64,000 nucleotides of DNA. It comes from CTSOIL-112 sp964293815. Its GTDB lineage: Bacteria > Pseudomonadota > Gammaproteobacteria > Burkholderiales > Burkholderiaceae. Each line of letters starts with the position of its first letter. Within the stretch, counting starts at the first letter, position 1. Under the pieces are notes generated by a model that was not told the origin of the DNA, ran no database searches, and saw only the letters and a list, made by a program, of their open reading frames with translations. Below, piece after piece: positions 25,540 through 35,190 of this stretch. A program made the position numbers and the translations under genes. The stretch is from the NCBI GenBank assembly GCA_964293815.1, contig CAXYYC010000008.1, forward strand, positions 1-64,000. The letters run 5' to 3'.

Positions 25540-26913
25540 TCAGGCCAGCGCATCCAATAATTTTTGATGCACACCGCCAAAACCACCATTGCTCATGACC
25601 AGCACATGATCGCCCGCTTGCGCCTGCGCTTTGACCGCATTGACCAATTCGCCCAGATCGCTGAATGCACGCGCTTTGTCACCGAGCGGCGAGAGTGATT
25701 CGGCCAAATCCCAGCCGAGCGCACTGCTGCCTTCGGTCGCGCCGTAGCCAAACACGAGGTCTGCGTCGCGCAATGAGTCGGGCAATTGCGCTTTCATCAC
25801 GCCGAGTTTCATGGTGTTGGAACGTGGTTCGAGCACCGCCAAAATTCGCGCCGAGCCGACGCGTTTGCGCAGTCCTGCAACCGTCGTCGTAATCGCGGTC
25901 GGGTGGTGCGCAAAATCATCGTACACGGTGATACCGTTGACTACGCCTTTGATCTCCATGCGGCGTTTGGGCATGAGGTAACGTGAAAGCGAATCTATCG
26001 CGGTTTTTGGCTCAACCCCGACATGACGCGCGGCGGCGATGGCCGCAAGCGCATTCAGACGATTGTGCGCACCGGTTACGTCCCACTGCACGCGGCCTTG
26101 TAGTTGCCCCTCGAACAATACATCAAAACTATCGTCATCACCCACTTGGGCGATTTGCCAATCGGCCGCCACATTTACATCCGCAAAGCGCGCAATCGGC
26201 GTCCACGCGCCTTTGGCCAGCGTTTCGTCCAATGCGGCTTCATGCGCATTCGACACGATCAAACCATTGTGCGGAATCGTGCGCACGAGGTGGTGAAATT
26301 GCATTTGAATCGCGGCCAAATCAGGGAAAATATCGGCGTGGTCAAACTCAAGGTTGTTCAAAATCGCGGTGCGCGGGCGGTAATGCACAAATTTACTGCG
26401 CTTATCAAAAAATGCGGTGTCGTACTCGTCCGCCTCAATCACGAAAAACGGATCGTCGGTCAAACGCGCGGAAATGCCAAAGTTATTCGGCACACCACCG
26501 ATCAAAAAGCCCGGATTCAGTCCCGCGTCTTCGAGCAACCACGCGAGCATCGAGCTGGTGGTGGTTTTGCCGTGTGTGCCCGCCACCGCGAGCACCCATT
26601 TATCACGCAAAACATTTTCACCCAACCATTGCGGGCCAGAAATATACGGTAAACCCTGATCGAGAATCGCTTCCATCAACGGATTGCCACGTGAGACGAC
26701 GTTACCGATCACAAACACATCGGGCTTCAAATCGATCTGCGCGGCATCAAAACCGCTGATGAGTTCAATGCCCTGTTCCTCCAGTTGCGTGCTCATCGGC
26801 GGGTAAACATTGGCGTCACAGCCAGTCACTTTGTAGCCAGCCTGTTTGGCAATCGCGGCGATGCCGCCCATGAATGTGCCGCAGATACCGAGGATGTGGA
26901 TGTGTTTTTGCAT
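25540..26913 (-). CDS. mpl: UDP-N-acetylmuramate:L-alanyl-gamma-D-glutamyl-meso-diaminopimelate ligase
   Basis: The 457-residue Mur ligase begins with HILGICGTFMGGIAAIAKQAGYKVTG, the Mpl version of the MurC N-terminus, and has the ATP loop VAGTHGKTTTSS (about 109-120) and EADEYDTAFFDKRSKFVHYRP. It re-attaches recycled murein tripeptide to UDP-MurNAc. It is a paralogue of MurC, which is encoded separately at 47245-48660. It stands alone between terminators. Confidence 0.96.
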   Translation of the reverse strand: MQKHIHILGICGTFMGGIAAIAKQAGYKVTGCDANVYPPMSTQLEEQGIELISGFDAAQIDLKPDVFVIGNVVSRGNPLMEAILDQGLPYISGPQWLGENVLRDKWVLAVAGTHGKTTTSSMLAWLLEDAGLNPGFLIGGVPNNFGISARLTDDPFFVIEADEYDTAFFDKRSKFVHYRPRTAILNNLEFDHADIFPDLAAIQMQFHHLVRTIPHNGLIVSNAHEAALDETLAKGAWTPIARFADVNVAADWQIAQVGDDDSFDVLFEGQLQGRVQWDVTGAHNRLNALAAIAAARHVGVEPKTAIDSLSRYLMPKRRMEIKGVVNGITVYDDFAHHPTAITTTVAGLRKRVGSARILAVLEPRSNTMKLGVMKAQLPDSLRDADLVFGYGATEGSSALGWDLAESLSPLGDKARAFSDLGELVNAVKAQAQAGDHVLVMSNGGFGGVHQKLLDALA

Positions 26914-27025
26914 GGTATTTTATGTGCTGTGGTTCGTATTGGAAAATGCGTATTGTAGCTGAAAAAATCCTCGCCAAGCCGTGCGACAGGCGTTTAGACC
27001 GTTATTTAGCCACAAAAATCGCCAT

Positions 27026-27051
27026 AAAAAAGCAAACCTAAGTTTGCTTTT
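27026..27051 (-). terminator. Terminator after nitronate monooxygenase gene
   Basis: An AAAAAGCAAAC/AGTTTGCTTTT hairpin with A/T runs on both sides lies 42 bases past the stop on the minus strand. Confidence 0.7.
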
Positions 27052-27092
27052 ACCGAGCGAGCCATGAGCCGAACCATGAGTTGAGCCATGAA

Positions 27093-28061
27093 TCATTTTG
27101 CCGCAATCTGGTTCAATCGCGCCAATGCCGCGCGATACTCAGCCTCCAGCTGATCGACCAATTGCGCAGTGGGCAGAATGTCATCAATCACCGCAACGCC
27201 TTGCCCCACGCCCCAGATGTCTTTCCACGCTTTCGCGGCGGTGTTGCCGCCCGAGCCGAAATTCATTTTTGACTTATCCGCTTCGGGCAAATGATCAGGG
27301 TCTAAACCGGCGGCGACGATGCTCTGGCGCAGGTAATTACCATGCACACCGGTGAATAAATTGGTGTAAATCACGTCCGATGCGCTGGCCTCGGTGATGC
27401 CGTTTTTGTACGCTTCGGATGCGTTCGCCTCGGTGGTGGCGATAAAGCGCGTGCCCATATACGCCAAATCCGCACCCATCGCCTGCGCCGCGAGTACGGC
27501 GGAGCCGTTGGCAATGCTGCCGGACAAAATAATCAAGCCATCGTAAAACGCGCGTATTTCACCCACGAGCGCAAACGGGCTGAGCGTACCCGCATGTCCG
27601 CCTGCACCTGCGGCAACGAGAATCAAGCCGTCCACGCCGGCTTCAATCGCTTTTTTTGCATGGCGCGCGTTAATCACGTCGTGCAGCACAATCCCGCCGT
27701 AAGCGTGTGCGCCGTCCACCAATTCTTTCGGCGGCGCTTGCAAGCTGGTGATGAAAATCGGTACTTGATGTGTCAGACACACGGCAATGTCCTCGGCCAA
27801 ACGCGCGTTCGACGGATGCACGATTTGATTCACCGCAAATGGCGCGGGATTGCCACCCGCCGCGCGATCCGCTGCCAACTCGGTTTCGATGTCGGTCAAC
27901 CACGCGTCCAATGCACCGTCGCCGCGCGCATTGAGCGCAGGGAATGAACCGACAATGCCCGCTTGACACTGCGCTTTGACCAAATCGGGGGTTGATACGA
28001 TGAACATCGGCGAACCGATGATCGGTAAACGCAGATTGGATAAAGCTTGAGGCAAGCCCAT
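27093..28061 (-). CDS. Nitronate monooxygenase (NMO/2-nitropropane dioxygenase family)
   Basis: The 322-residue TIM-barrel flavoprotein has LRLPIIGSPMFIVSTPDLVKAQCQAGIVGSFPALN at the N-terminus, GVDGLILVAAGAGGHAGTLSPFALV in the FMN phosphate region and GADLAYMGTRFIATTEANAS near the C-terminus. The family oxidises alkyl nitronates, detoxifying propionate 3-nitronate, though many members have not been tested. AAGGAGACTCC precedes ATG 28061; an in-frame codon at 28094 is upstream of that site and is rejected. The gene is transcribed alone, divergent from aceE. Confidence 0.88.
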   Translation of the reverse strand: MGLPQALSNLRLPIIGSPMFIVSTPDLVKAQCQAGIVGSFPALNARGDGALDAWLTDIETELAADRAAGGNPAPFAVNQIVHPSNARLAEDIAVCLTHQVPIFITSLQAPPKELVDGAHAYGGIVLHDVINARHAKKAIEAGVDGLILVAAGAGGHAGTLSPFALVGEIRAFYDGLIILSGSIANGSAVLAAQAMGADLAYMGTRFIATTEANASEAYKNGITEASASDVIYTNLFTGVHGNYLRQSIVAAGLDPDHLPEADKSKMNFGSGGNTAAKAWKDIWGVGQGVAVIDDILPTAQLVDQLEAEYRAALARLNQIAAK

Positions 28062-28230
28062 GGAGTCTCCTTGTATGAACGGTTGTGGCATCACGAACGC
28101 CGTCGATTTTTTAGAACGTGCGTTCGCGGATTATAAACATAGGGATTGAGCTGCTCAACACTATTTCATTTAATTTTTTCTGGTTATTTTTTCATATTAT
28201 AAAATCAACGTTCGTAAAATGAAAAACACC

Positions 28231-28259
28231 TTGCGCGTATTGTCACACTCGCCTAAAAT
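28231..28259 (+). promoter_or_regulatory. Likely promoter of the aceE operon
   Basis: TTGCGC (28231-28236), a 17-base spacer and TAAAAT (28254-28259) lie about 100 bases before aceE, within the 297-base gap after the nitronate monooxygenase start. The rest of the gap is AT-rich with no clear gene. Confidence 0.5.
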
Positions 28260-28358
28260 AAGGCATGTACAATAAAGCACTTGCGCAATGGCTCGTCCCG
28301 TTTGCAGCAAGCCATAGAACGAGACCATCAGACAAGGCTCATCAATTAGGAGTGCATC

Positions 28359-31037
28359 ATGACCGCTTCACAATCCGAAATTAAAAAAGATTATATCGAC
28401 GTTGATCCGCAGGAGACGCAAGAGTGGATTTCCGCGCTGGACAATGTCATTGACCATCACGGCTCGGAACGCACGGCCTATTTGATTGACCAGCAGATTG
28501 CGCATGCGCGTACCAACGGCGTATTGCAAGCATTTCACACCGAAACACCGTATATCAACACCATCAGCGTCGAGCATCAACCCGCACTGCCGGGCGATCA
28601 GGCGATTGAGCATAAAATCCGCTCGTATGTGCGTTGGAACGCGATGGCAATGGTATTGCGCGCGAACAAAACCACCAATGTCGGCGGTCACATCGCCTCG
28701 TTTCAATCGGCGGCCACGCTGTACGAAGTCGGCTTCAGTCATTTTTGGCGCGCACCATCAGCCGAGCACGGCGGTGATTTGATTTTTGTACAAGGTCACT
28801 CCGCGCCCGGCGTGTATTCACGCGCATTTTTACTCGGTCGCCTGACCGAAGGACAATTGGTCAATTTCCGCCAAGAGGTTGACGGCAAAGGCATTTCATC
28901 CTACCCACATCCGTGGCTGATGCCTGATTTTTGGCAATTCCCGACGGTGTCGATGGGTTTGGGGCCGATCATGGCGATTTACCAAGCGCGCTTTATGAAA
29001 TACCTCGACAGCCGCAAATTGATCGAGGCCAAAGACCGCAAAGTATGGGCGTTTTTAGGTGATGGCGAAACCGACGAACCCGAATCACTCGGCGCGATCG
29101 GCATGGCGGGACGCGAAAAGCTCAACAACCTCGTATTCGTCATCAACTGTAATTTGCAACGTCTGGACGGCCCAGTCCGTGGCAATGGCAAAATTATCCA
29201 AGAGCTCGAATCCGAATTCCGTGGCTCCGGCTGGAACGTCATCAAAGTCGTTTGGGGACGCAAATGGGACGCGCTGTTTGCCCGTGACAAAAAAGGTCTG
29301 CTGGTCAAACGCTTGGGCGAAATGGTCGATGGCGAATTCCAAACCATGCGCGCCAAAAATGCACAATACATCCGCGATACCTTGTTCAACACCCCTGAAT
29401 TGAAAGAACTCATCGCCGATTGGGACGACGACGACATCTGGGCGCTCAACCGTGGCGGGCATGATCCGTTTAAAATTTACGCCGCATTCAAAGCCGCCAG
29501 CGAATCAACTGAGCGTCCAACTGTGATTCTCGCCCACACCATCAAAGGCTACGGCATGGGCGGCTCAGGCGAAGCGCAAAACTCCACGCACCAACAGAAA
29601 AAAATGCACATCGACGACGTGCGCAATTTCCGTGATCGTTTCGCCATTCCCGTGTCCGACGAAGATTTAGAAAAATTACCGTTCGTCACCTTCCCCGAAG
29701 GCTCGCCCGAATTGGAATACATGCGCAATGCGCGTCTGAAACTCGGCGGCTATCTACCACAACGTCGCCAAAAATCCGATGAATCGCTCATCACGCCCGA
29801 GTTAGGTGCGTTTGACTCATTCCTCAAAGCCACCGAAGAAGGCCGTGAAATCTCCACCACCATGGCGTTTGTCCGCATCCTCGGTCATTTGCTCAAAGAC
29901 AAAAACCTCAAAGACCGCATCGTGCCGATTGTTCCTGACGAATCGCGCACCTTTGGTATGGAAGGTTTGTTCCGTCAGCTGGGTATTTGGAATCAAGAAG
30001 GTCAAAAATACCTGCCGCAAGACCACGAACAACTCATGTTCTACAAAGAATCCACCACCGGTCAAGTATTGCAAGAAGGCATCAACGAAGCCGGCGCTAT
30101 GTCCGACTGGATTGCCGCCGCAACCTCATACTCGACGCACAATGTACCGATGATTCCGTTCTTCATCCTCTACTCGATGTTCGGTTTCCAACGTGTGGGC
30201 GATCTATGCTGGGCAGCGGGCGATATGCGCGCGCGCGGCTTCATCCTCGGTGGTACGGCCGGTCGCACCACATTGAATGGTGAAGGTTTGCAACACGAAG
30301 ATGGCCACAGCCTGCTGCTCTCATCTACTGTACCAAACTGCGTATCCTACGACCCGACGTTCTCCTACGAGCTGGCCGTGATTATGCAAGACGGTTTGCG
30401 CCGCATGTACCGCGAGCAAGAAGACGTGTACTACTACATTACCGTGATGAACGAAAACTACGCACATCCGGCCATGCCTGCGGGCGTTGAACAAGACATC
30501 ATCAAAGGGATGTATTTGTTCAAAACCGGTGCTCATTCAGCGAAGAAAGTCCGCTTGATCGGCGCGGGAACGATTTTCAACGAAGTGATCGCCGCCGCGC
30601 AATTGCTCAAAGACGACTGGGGTGTGGACGCCGATTTGTACTCCGCACCGAGCTTCACCGAATTGGCACGCGAAGGTTACGCCGTTGAGCGCGAGAATAT
30701 GCTACACCCAACCGCACCACGCAAACTCTCGCACGTCGAAACTTTATTGCAAGACTCCGACACGCCAGTGATCGCCGCGACCGACTATATGCGCGCCGTT
30801 GCCGAACAAATTCGCGCATTCGTCCCATCGCGCTACACCGTATTGGGCACGGACGGTTTTGGGCGTTCGGACACGCGCGAGCAACTGCGCTCATTCTTTG
30901 AAGTCAACCGCTATTGGATCACTGTTGCCGCGCTCAAATCACTCGCGGATGATGGTGTGATTGCCTACGAAGAAGTCGCCCAAGCCATTGCCAAATACAA
31001 TTTGGACGTGAACAAACCCGCGCCGTGGACTGTGTAA
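28359..31037 (+). CDS. aceE: Pyruvate dehydrogenase E1 component (homodimeric)
   Basis: The 892-residue protein is of the single-chain AceE type. The thiamine diphosphate motif begins GDGETDEPESLG and ends in NCNLQRLDGPVRGN. It also has SYPHPWLMPDFWQFPTVSMGLGP near the N-terminus and TVMNENYAHPAMPAG in the C-terminal third. It decarboxylates pyruvate and acetylates the E2 lipoyl groups. It starts the operon aceE-aceF-(lprI-like)-lpdA; AGGAG lies seven bases before the ATG. Confidence 0.97.
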   Translation: MTASQSEIKKDYIDVDPQETQEWISALDNVIDHHGSERTAYLIDQQIAHARTNGVLQAFHTETPYINTISVEHQPALPGDQAIEHKIRSYVRWNAMAMVLRANKTTNVGGHIASFQSAATLYEVGFSHFWRAPSAEHGGDLIFVQGHSAPGVYSRAFLLGRLTEGQLVNFRQEVDGKGISSYPHPWLMPDFWQFPTVSMGLGPIMAIYQARFMKYLDSRKLIEAKDRKVWAFLGDGETDEPESLGAIGMAGREKLNNLVFVINCNLQRLDGPVRGNGKIIQELESEFRGSGWNVIKVVWGRKWDALFARDKKGLLVKRLGEMVDGEFQTMRAKNAQYIRDTLFNTPELKELIADWDDDDIWALNRGGHDPFKIYAAFKAASESTERPTVILAHTIKGYGMGGSGEAQNSTHQQKKMHIDDVRNFRDRFAIPVSDEDLEKLPFVTFPEGSPELEYMRNARLKLGGYLPQRRQKSDESLITPELGAFDSFLKATEEGREISTTMAFVRILGHLLKDKNLKDRIVPIVPDESRTFGMEGLFRQLGIWNQEGQKYLPQDHEQLMFYKESTTGQVLQEGINEAGAMSDWIAAATSYSTHNVPMIPFFILYSMFGFQRVGDLCWAAGDMRARGFILGGTAGRTTLNGEGLQHEDGHSLLLSSTVPNCVSYDPTFSYELAVIMQDGLRRMYREQEDVYYYITVMNENYAHPAMPAGVEQDIIKGMYLFKTGAHSAKKVRLIGAGTIFNEVIAAAQLLKDDWGVDADLYSAPSFTELAREGYAVERENMLHPTAPRKLSHVETLLQDSDTPVIAATDYMRAVAEQIRAFVPSRYTVLGTDGFGRSDTREQLRSFFEVNRYWITVAALKSLADDGVIAYEEVAQAIAKYNLDVNKPAPWTV

Positions 31038-31062
31038 ACATCGACAATAAAGAGGAAAAACC

Positions 31063-32433
31063 ATGAGTCAAATCATCGAAGTCAAAGTCCCCGATATTGG
31101 CGACTATAAAAACATCCCCGTGATTGAAGTCTACGTCAAGGTTGGTGACACCATCGCTGTCGAAGACACCCTCGTCACGCTCGAATCCGACAAAGCCACG
31201 CTGGACGCGCCTTCGTCACACGCAGGCGTCGTTAAGGAAATCAAAGTCGCTGTCGGCGACAAAATCTCCGAAGGCTCCGTTGTGGTATTGCTCGAAGCCG
31301 CCGAAGCGACAGAAAAACCTGCCGAAGCACCGGCGGTAAAACCCGCCGAACCAGCAGCAACGCCAGCACCGCAGCCAGCAACCCAAGCGGCCGCGCCTGT
31401 AGAAACTGCCCCAGTGGCAAATGTAACTGCGGCAAACGCAGCGGCAAATGTAGCGCCCGCAGCCAAAGCCGACACGCCCGCCTACCCCGCGCAATCGTTA
31501 TCGAAAAACACCTATGCCTCGCCTTCCGTGCGGCAGTTTGCGCGCGAATTGGATGTGAATTTGGACAACGTCGCCGGCACAGGCCCGAAAAACCGTATCA
31601 CGCAGGACGATGTCCGCGCGTACATCAAAGCGGTGATGAATGGCGCCGCTGCCTGTCCAACGCCGAATGTCGCTCAATCAGCGCCATCGCTTGGCGGCGG
31701 TTTGGATTTACTGCCGTGGCCGCAAATTGACTTTAGCAAATTCGGCGACATCGACGTTCAGCCTTTGTCACGCATCAAGAAAATTTCAGGACAAAACCTC
31801 TCGCGCAACTGGGTCATGATTCCACATGTGACCAATAACGAAATCGCCGACGTCACCGATTTAGAAGCGTTCCGCGTGCAACTGAACAAAGAATACGAGA
31901 AGCAAGGTGTGAAATTCACCATGCTCGCATTCATCATCAAAGCCTGCGTGCAAGCATTGAAAAAATTCCCTGAGTTCAACGCCTCGCTCGATGGCGACAA
32001 CTTGGTTTATAAAAAATACTTCAATATCGGCTTTGCCGCCGACACGCCAAATGGCTTGGTTGTGCCTGTGGTCAAAGACGCGGACAAAAAATCCATCAGC
32101 GAAATCGCCGTGGAAATGTCCGCACTCGCGCAAAGCGCGCGCGAAGGCAAACTCAAGCCAACCAATATGCAAGGCGGCTGCTTCTCGATTTCGTCATTGG
32201 GCGGCATCGGCGGCACATCATTCACCCCGATCATCAACGCACCCGAAGTCGCCATCCTCGGCGTATCACGCTCGTCGATGCAACCGGTTTGGAACGGCTC
32301 TGAATTCGTGCCGCGCTTGATGTGTCCGCTGTCCTTATCCTACGATCACCGCGTGATTGACGGTGCAGCGGCGGCGCGATTCAATGCGTATCTGGCGGCA
32401 TTATTGGCTGATTTTCGTCGTGCATTGATTTAA
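31063..32433 (+). CDS. aceF: Dihydrolipoamide acetyltransferase (PDH E2)
   Basis: The 456-residue protein has one lipoyl domain (residues 1-79, lipoylated Lys44 in ESDKATL), an Ala/Pro-rich linker (about 80-148), a peripheral subunit-binding domain (YASPSVRQFARELDVNLDNVAGTGPKNRI) and a catalytic domain ending in YDHRVIDGA. It transfers acetyl groups to CoA and forms the core of the complex. E. coli AceF has three lipoyl domains, whereas this has one. The lipoyl domain is nearly the same as that on LpdA downstream. Confidence 0.96.
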   Translation: MSQIIEVKVPDIGDYKNIPVIEVYVKVGDTIAVEDTLVTLESDKATLDAPSSHAGVVKEIKVAVGDKISEGSVVVLLEAAEATEKPAEAPAVKPAEPAATPAPQPATQAAAPVETAPVANVTAANAAANVAPAAKADTPAYPAQSLSKNTYASPSVRQFARELDVNLDNVAGTGPKNRITQDDVRAYIKAVMNGAAACPTPNVAQSAPSLGGGLDLLPWPQIDFSKFGDIDVQPLSRIKKISGQNLSRNWVMIPHVTNNEIADVTDLEAFRVQLNKEYEKQGVKFTMLAFIIKACVQALKKFPEFNASLDGDNLVYKKYFNIGFAADTPNGLVVPVVKDADKKSISEIAVEMSALAQSAREGKLKPTNMQGGCFSISSLGGIGGTSFTPIINAPEVAILGVSRSSMQPVWNGSEFVPRLMCPLSLSYDHRVIDGAAAARFNAYLAALLADFRRALI

Positions 32434-32443
32434 GGAGATCGCC

Positions 32444-32833
32444 ATGAAGGTATTGAGCCAAATCGCCATCGCCTCAGTCTTTTCGGCCATGAGTTTGTCT
32501 GCATGGGCGGACAACTGCGACGCCACACGCAATACGTTTGATGAATTTTATTGTAAAGACAAGCTGTATTTACAAGCCGATAAAGACCTGAACACCGCCT
32601 ATGGTGCGCTGATGCAGGCGTTGCCCAGCAACGCACGCGCCACCCTCAAATCCACGCAACTGGAATGGATGCGCCAACGCGACAGTCAATGTATCGAAGA
32701 GCGCGCCGACGAAATTCTATTATTGGTCAATTGCCGTCTGAATCGCACCATTGAGCAAACCAATTTTCTGAATGACCGTTTGCGCGAATGCAAAAGCACA
32801 GGTTGCCAACCCAGCCGTTTAAGAGGTAATTGA
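32444..32833 (+). CDS. Secreted DUF1311/LprI-like protein inside the PDH operon
   Basis: The 129-residue protein has a signal peptide (about residues 1-22, ending SAWA) and a short cysteine-rich mature domain with Cys25, Cys37, Cys83, Cys97, Cys116 and Cys121. The pattern CDATRNTFDEFYC, then LNTAYGALMQALP and QLEWMRQRDSQC, matches the DUF1311 (LprI N-terminal) family, some members of which inhibit host lysozyme. It sits ten bases after aceF and two before lpdA, so it is surely co-transcribed. A periplasmic protein between E2 and E3 genes has no obvious role in the complex. Confidence 0.78.
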   Translation: MKVLSQIAIASVFSAMSLSAWADNCDATRNTFDEFYCKDKLYLQADKDLNTAYGALMQALPSNARATLKSTQLEWMRQRDSQCIEERADEILLLVNCRLNRTIEQTNFLNDRLRECKSTGCQPSRLRGN

Positions 32834-32835
32834 AC

Positions 32836-34680
32836 ATGAGCCAACTCATCGACATCAAAGTCCCCGACATCGGCGACTACAAAAATATCCCCGTCATCGA
32901 AATTTACATCAAAGTCGGTGACACCATCGCCGTTGAAGACACATTGGTCACGCTCGAATCGGACAAAGCCACGCTGGACGTACCATCCTCACACGCAGGT
33001 GTGGTGAAAGAATTGAAAGTCAAAGTCGGCGATAAAATTTCTGAAGGCTCGGTGGTCGTGGTACTCGAAGCCACAGAAACCGCCGACAGCAACGCCAACA
33101 CCAGCGCCAACAGCAATGCAGACAGTAAACCCGCGCAATCGGCACCTGCACAAGCCGCGCCAACTGAGCAGAAAGCTGCCGCTGCCTCAACACCGGTCGT
33201 GGCAGCCCCAACAATCGCTACCGACAACTACACCGGTAACGTTGATGTCACTTGCGAAATGTTGGTACTCGGCGCAGGTCCCGGCGGTTACTCCGCCGCC
33301 TTCCGCGCGGCCGATTTGGGCATGGATACGGTATTGGTGGAGCGCTATGGCACTTTAGGCGGTACATGCCTGAACGTCGGCTGTATTCCATCCAAAGCAT
33401 TATTGCATTCGGTCACGCTGATGGAGGAAGCCCTCGCCATGAGTGCGCACGGCATCACTTTTGACAAACCACAGATCAATATTGACAAGCTGCGCGATTA
33501 CAAAGACGGCGTCGTCGGTAAACTCACCACCGGCTTATCGGCTATGGCGAAAATGCGCAAAGTCAATGTCGTGCAAGGCGTCGGTCAATTCATCGACCCG
33601 CATCATCTGCAAGTCACCGCAGCCGACGGCACGCAAAAAGTCGTGCGCTTTGAAAAAGCCATCATCGCCGCCGGTTCGCGAGTCGTGAAACTGCCGTTCA
33701 TTGCCGAAGAAACCTACGCCGACCCGCGCATTGTTGACTCAACCGGCGCGCTGACCTTGCCGTTCATCCCGCAAAAAATGTTAATCATCGGCGGCGGCAT
33801 CATCGGTCTGGAAATGGCCTCGGTATACTCCGCACTCGGCGCGCAGATTGACATCGTTGAAATGATGGGCGGACTGATGCAAGGCGCGGATCGCGACCTC
33901 GTCAAAGTGTGGCAAAAATACAATGCGCACCGATTTGACAACGTTTATGTCCATAGCAAAACCGTGGCGGTCGAGGCCAAAGACGACGGCATCCACGTCA
34001 CCTTTGCCAAAGCCAACGAGCAATCCACCGCGCCGACCGAGCCGCAACGCTACGATCTGGTACTGGTTGCGGTGGGTCGCGCGCCGAACGGATTACTGAT
34101 CGGCGCGGATAAAACCGGCGTCGCCGTTACCGAGCGCGGCTTCATCAACGTTGATGCGCAAATGCGCACCAATGTACCGCACATTTTCGCCATCGGCGAT
34201 ATCGTCGGTCAACCGATGCTCGCGCACAAAGCCGTACACGAAGCACACGTTGCCGCCGAAGCCGCACACGGCGAAAAAGCCTACTTTGATGCGCGTCAAA
34301 TTCCATCCGTCGCCTACACCGACCCCGAAGTCGCATGGGCAGGTGTGACCGAAGAACAAGCCATTGAACAAGGTTTGAATTTCGGCAAAGCCGTATTCCC
34401 GTGGCAAGCCTCTGGCCGCGCGATTGCCAACGGGCGTGATGAAGGCTTCACCAAGCTGATTTTTGACAATGACACTGGCCGCATTCTCGGTGGCGCCATC
34501 GTCGGCACCGGCGCGGGCGATCTGATTTCCGAAGTCTGCCTCGCGATTGAAATGGGCGCGGATGCGGTGGACATCGGCAAAACCATCCACCCACATCCGA
34601 CGCTGGGTGAATCGGTCGGTATGGCGGCCGAAGCATTCAAAGGCGTGTGTACCGATTTACCACCACAACGCAAAAAATAA
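32836..34680 (+). CDS. lpdA: Dihydrolipoyl dehydrogenase (E3) with N-terminal lipoyl domain
   Basis: The 614-residue protein has a lipoyl domain (1-79, Lys44), an Asn/Ala/Pro linker (about 80-135) and a flavoprotein disulfide reductase with FAD motif LVLGAGPGGYSAAFRAADLG and redox pair C178/C183 in GGTCLNVGCIPSK. The C-terminal HPHPTLGES carries the catalytic histidine. It reoxidises dihydrolipoyl groups to make NADH. The start is ATG 32836 after AGAGGT; an upstream TTG is less likely. This E3 architecture is well known in betaproteobacteria and Neisseria. Confidence 0.96.
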   Translation: MSQLIDIKVPDIGDYKNIPVIEIYIKVGDTIAVEDTLVTLESDKATLDVPSSHAGVVKELKVKVGDKISEGSVVVVLEATETADSNANTSANSNADSKPAQSAPAQAAPTEQKAAAASTPVVAAPTIATDNYTGNVDVTCEMLVLGAGPGGYSAAFRAADLGMDTVLVERYGTLGGTCLNVGCIPSKALLHSVTLMEEALAMSAHGITFDKPQINIDKLRDYKDGVVGKLTTGLSAMAKMRKVNVVQGVGQFIDPHHLQVTAADGTQKVVRFEKAIIAAGSRVVKLPFIAEETYADPRIVDSTGALTLPFIPQKMLIIGGGIIGLEMASVYSALGAQIDIVEMMGGLMQGADRDLVKVWQKYNAHRFDNVYVHSKTVAVEAKDDGIHVTFAKANEQSTAPTEPQRYDLVLVAVGRAPNGLLIGADKTGVAVTERGFINVDAQMRTNVPHIFAIGDIVGQPMLAHKAVHEAHVAAEAAHGEKAYFDARQIPSVAYTDPEVAWAGVTEEQAIEQGLNFGKAVFPWQASGRAIANGRDEGFTKLIFDNDTGRILGGAIVGTGAGDLISEVCLAIEMGADAVDIGKTIHPHPTLGESVGMAAEAFKGVCTDLPPQRKK

Positions 34681-34694
34681 GGGCTTTGCCTCAT

Positions 34695-34726
34695 AAAAAA
34701 TGCCACCAGATTCGGTGGCATTTTTA
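34695..34726. terminator. Bidirectional terminator after lpdA
   Basis: A stem of AAAAATGCCACC/GGTGGCATTTTT with a 6-base loop has A and T runs on its two sides. It lies 15 bases past lpdA and 36 past the convergent gene ending at 34762, so it can serve both. Confidence 0.88.
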
Positions 34727-34761
34727 TCACTGTAGGTATTGGTATTGAGACTATTGAGACA

Positions 34762-35169
34762 TTAGTTTTTGCAATCGCCCTTCCAATGCCATTTGATAAT
34801 GGTGCCATCCTCAACTTCGAATACCGTGTAGCATTTAGTGTAAGTGTTGTAAGCTGGTCGCCCCGGATCATATCGATCATTACATCCGAGCACCTGACCA
34901 AGTCCATTAAACACACATTCTTGCCAAGCACTTGGCGGAACTTCCGGATGATAATAAGTGGTTTCAGCTTGGTAACTGACCTCAAAATGCCCCTCGCTGA
35001 TTTGATCCACCTTAACTGGCGAGCCCCATTGATGGAGCAGGGTATCAGCATCTTCACCAATCCATGTGTTCAGCGTTTCAATATAACGCGTGGCCGAGCG
35101 CGCTTGGGCTGGCGCCATAAGCATAACTAACGCAACGCCCAAAAAGACCGTGAGCCAGTATTTCAGCAT
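34762..35169 (-). CDS. Small secreted protein of unknown function, BamE-like pattern
   Basis: The 135-residue protein has a signal peptide (about 1-23, ending AQA). The mature part contains WIGEDADTLLHQWGSPVKVDQ, then GHFEVSYQAETTYY, and ends in CYTVFEVEDGTIIKWHWKGDC. The WG.P turn, the strand pattern and the final GxxC fit a small BamE/SmpA-like fold seen in many envelope proteins, but I cannot name a family. Four cysteines lie in the mature domain. It is 21 bases after a BamE-like lipoprotein gene, so they form a two-gene unit. Function unknown. Confidence 0.68.
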   Translation of the reverse strand: MLKYWLTVFLGVALVMLMAPAQARSATRYIETLNTWIGEDADTLLHQWGSPVKVDQISEGHFEVSYQAETTYYHPEVPPSAWQECVFNGLGQVLGCNDRYDPGRPAYNTYTKCYTVFEVEDGTIIKWHWKGDCKN

Positions 35170-35190
35170 GACCCGCTCCCGCCATCAAAA

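Noticed and set aside
34690..34730. Riboswitch or attenuator beyond lpdA
   Set aside because: It is a plain hairpin with flanking A/T runs between convergent genes, which is best read as a terminator.
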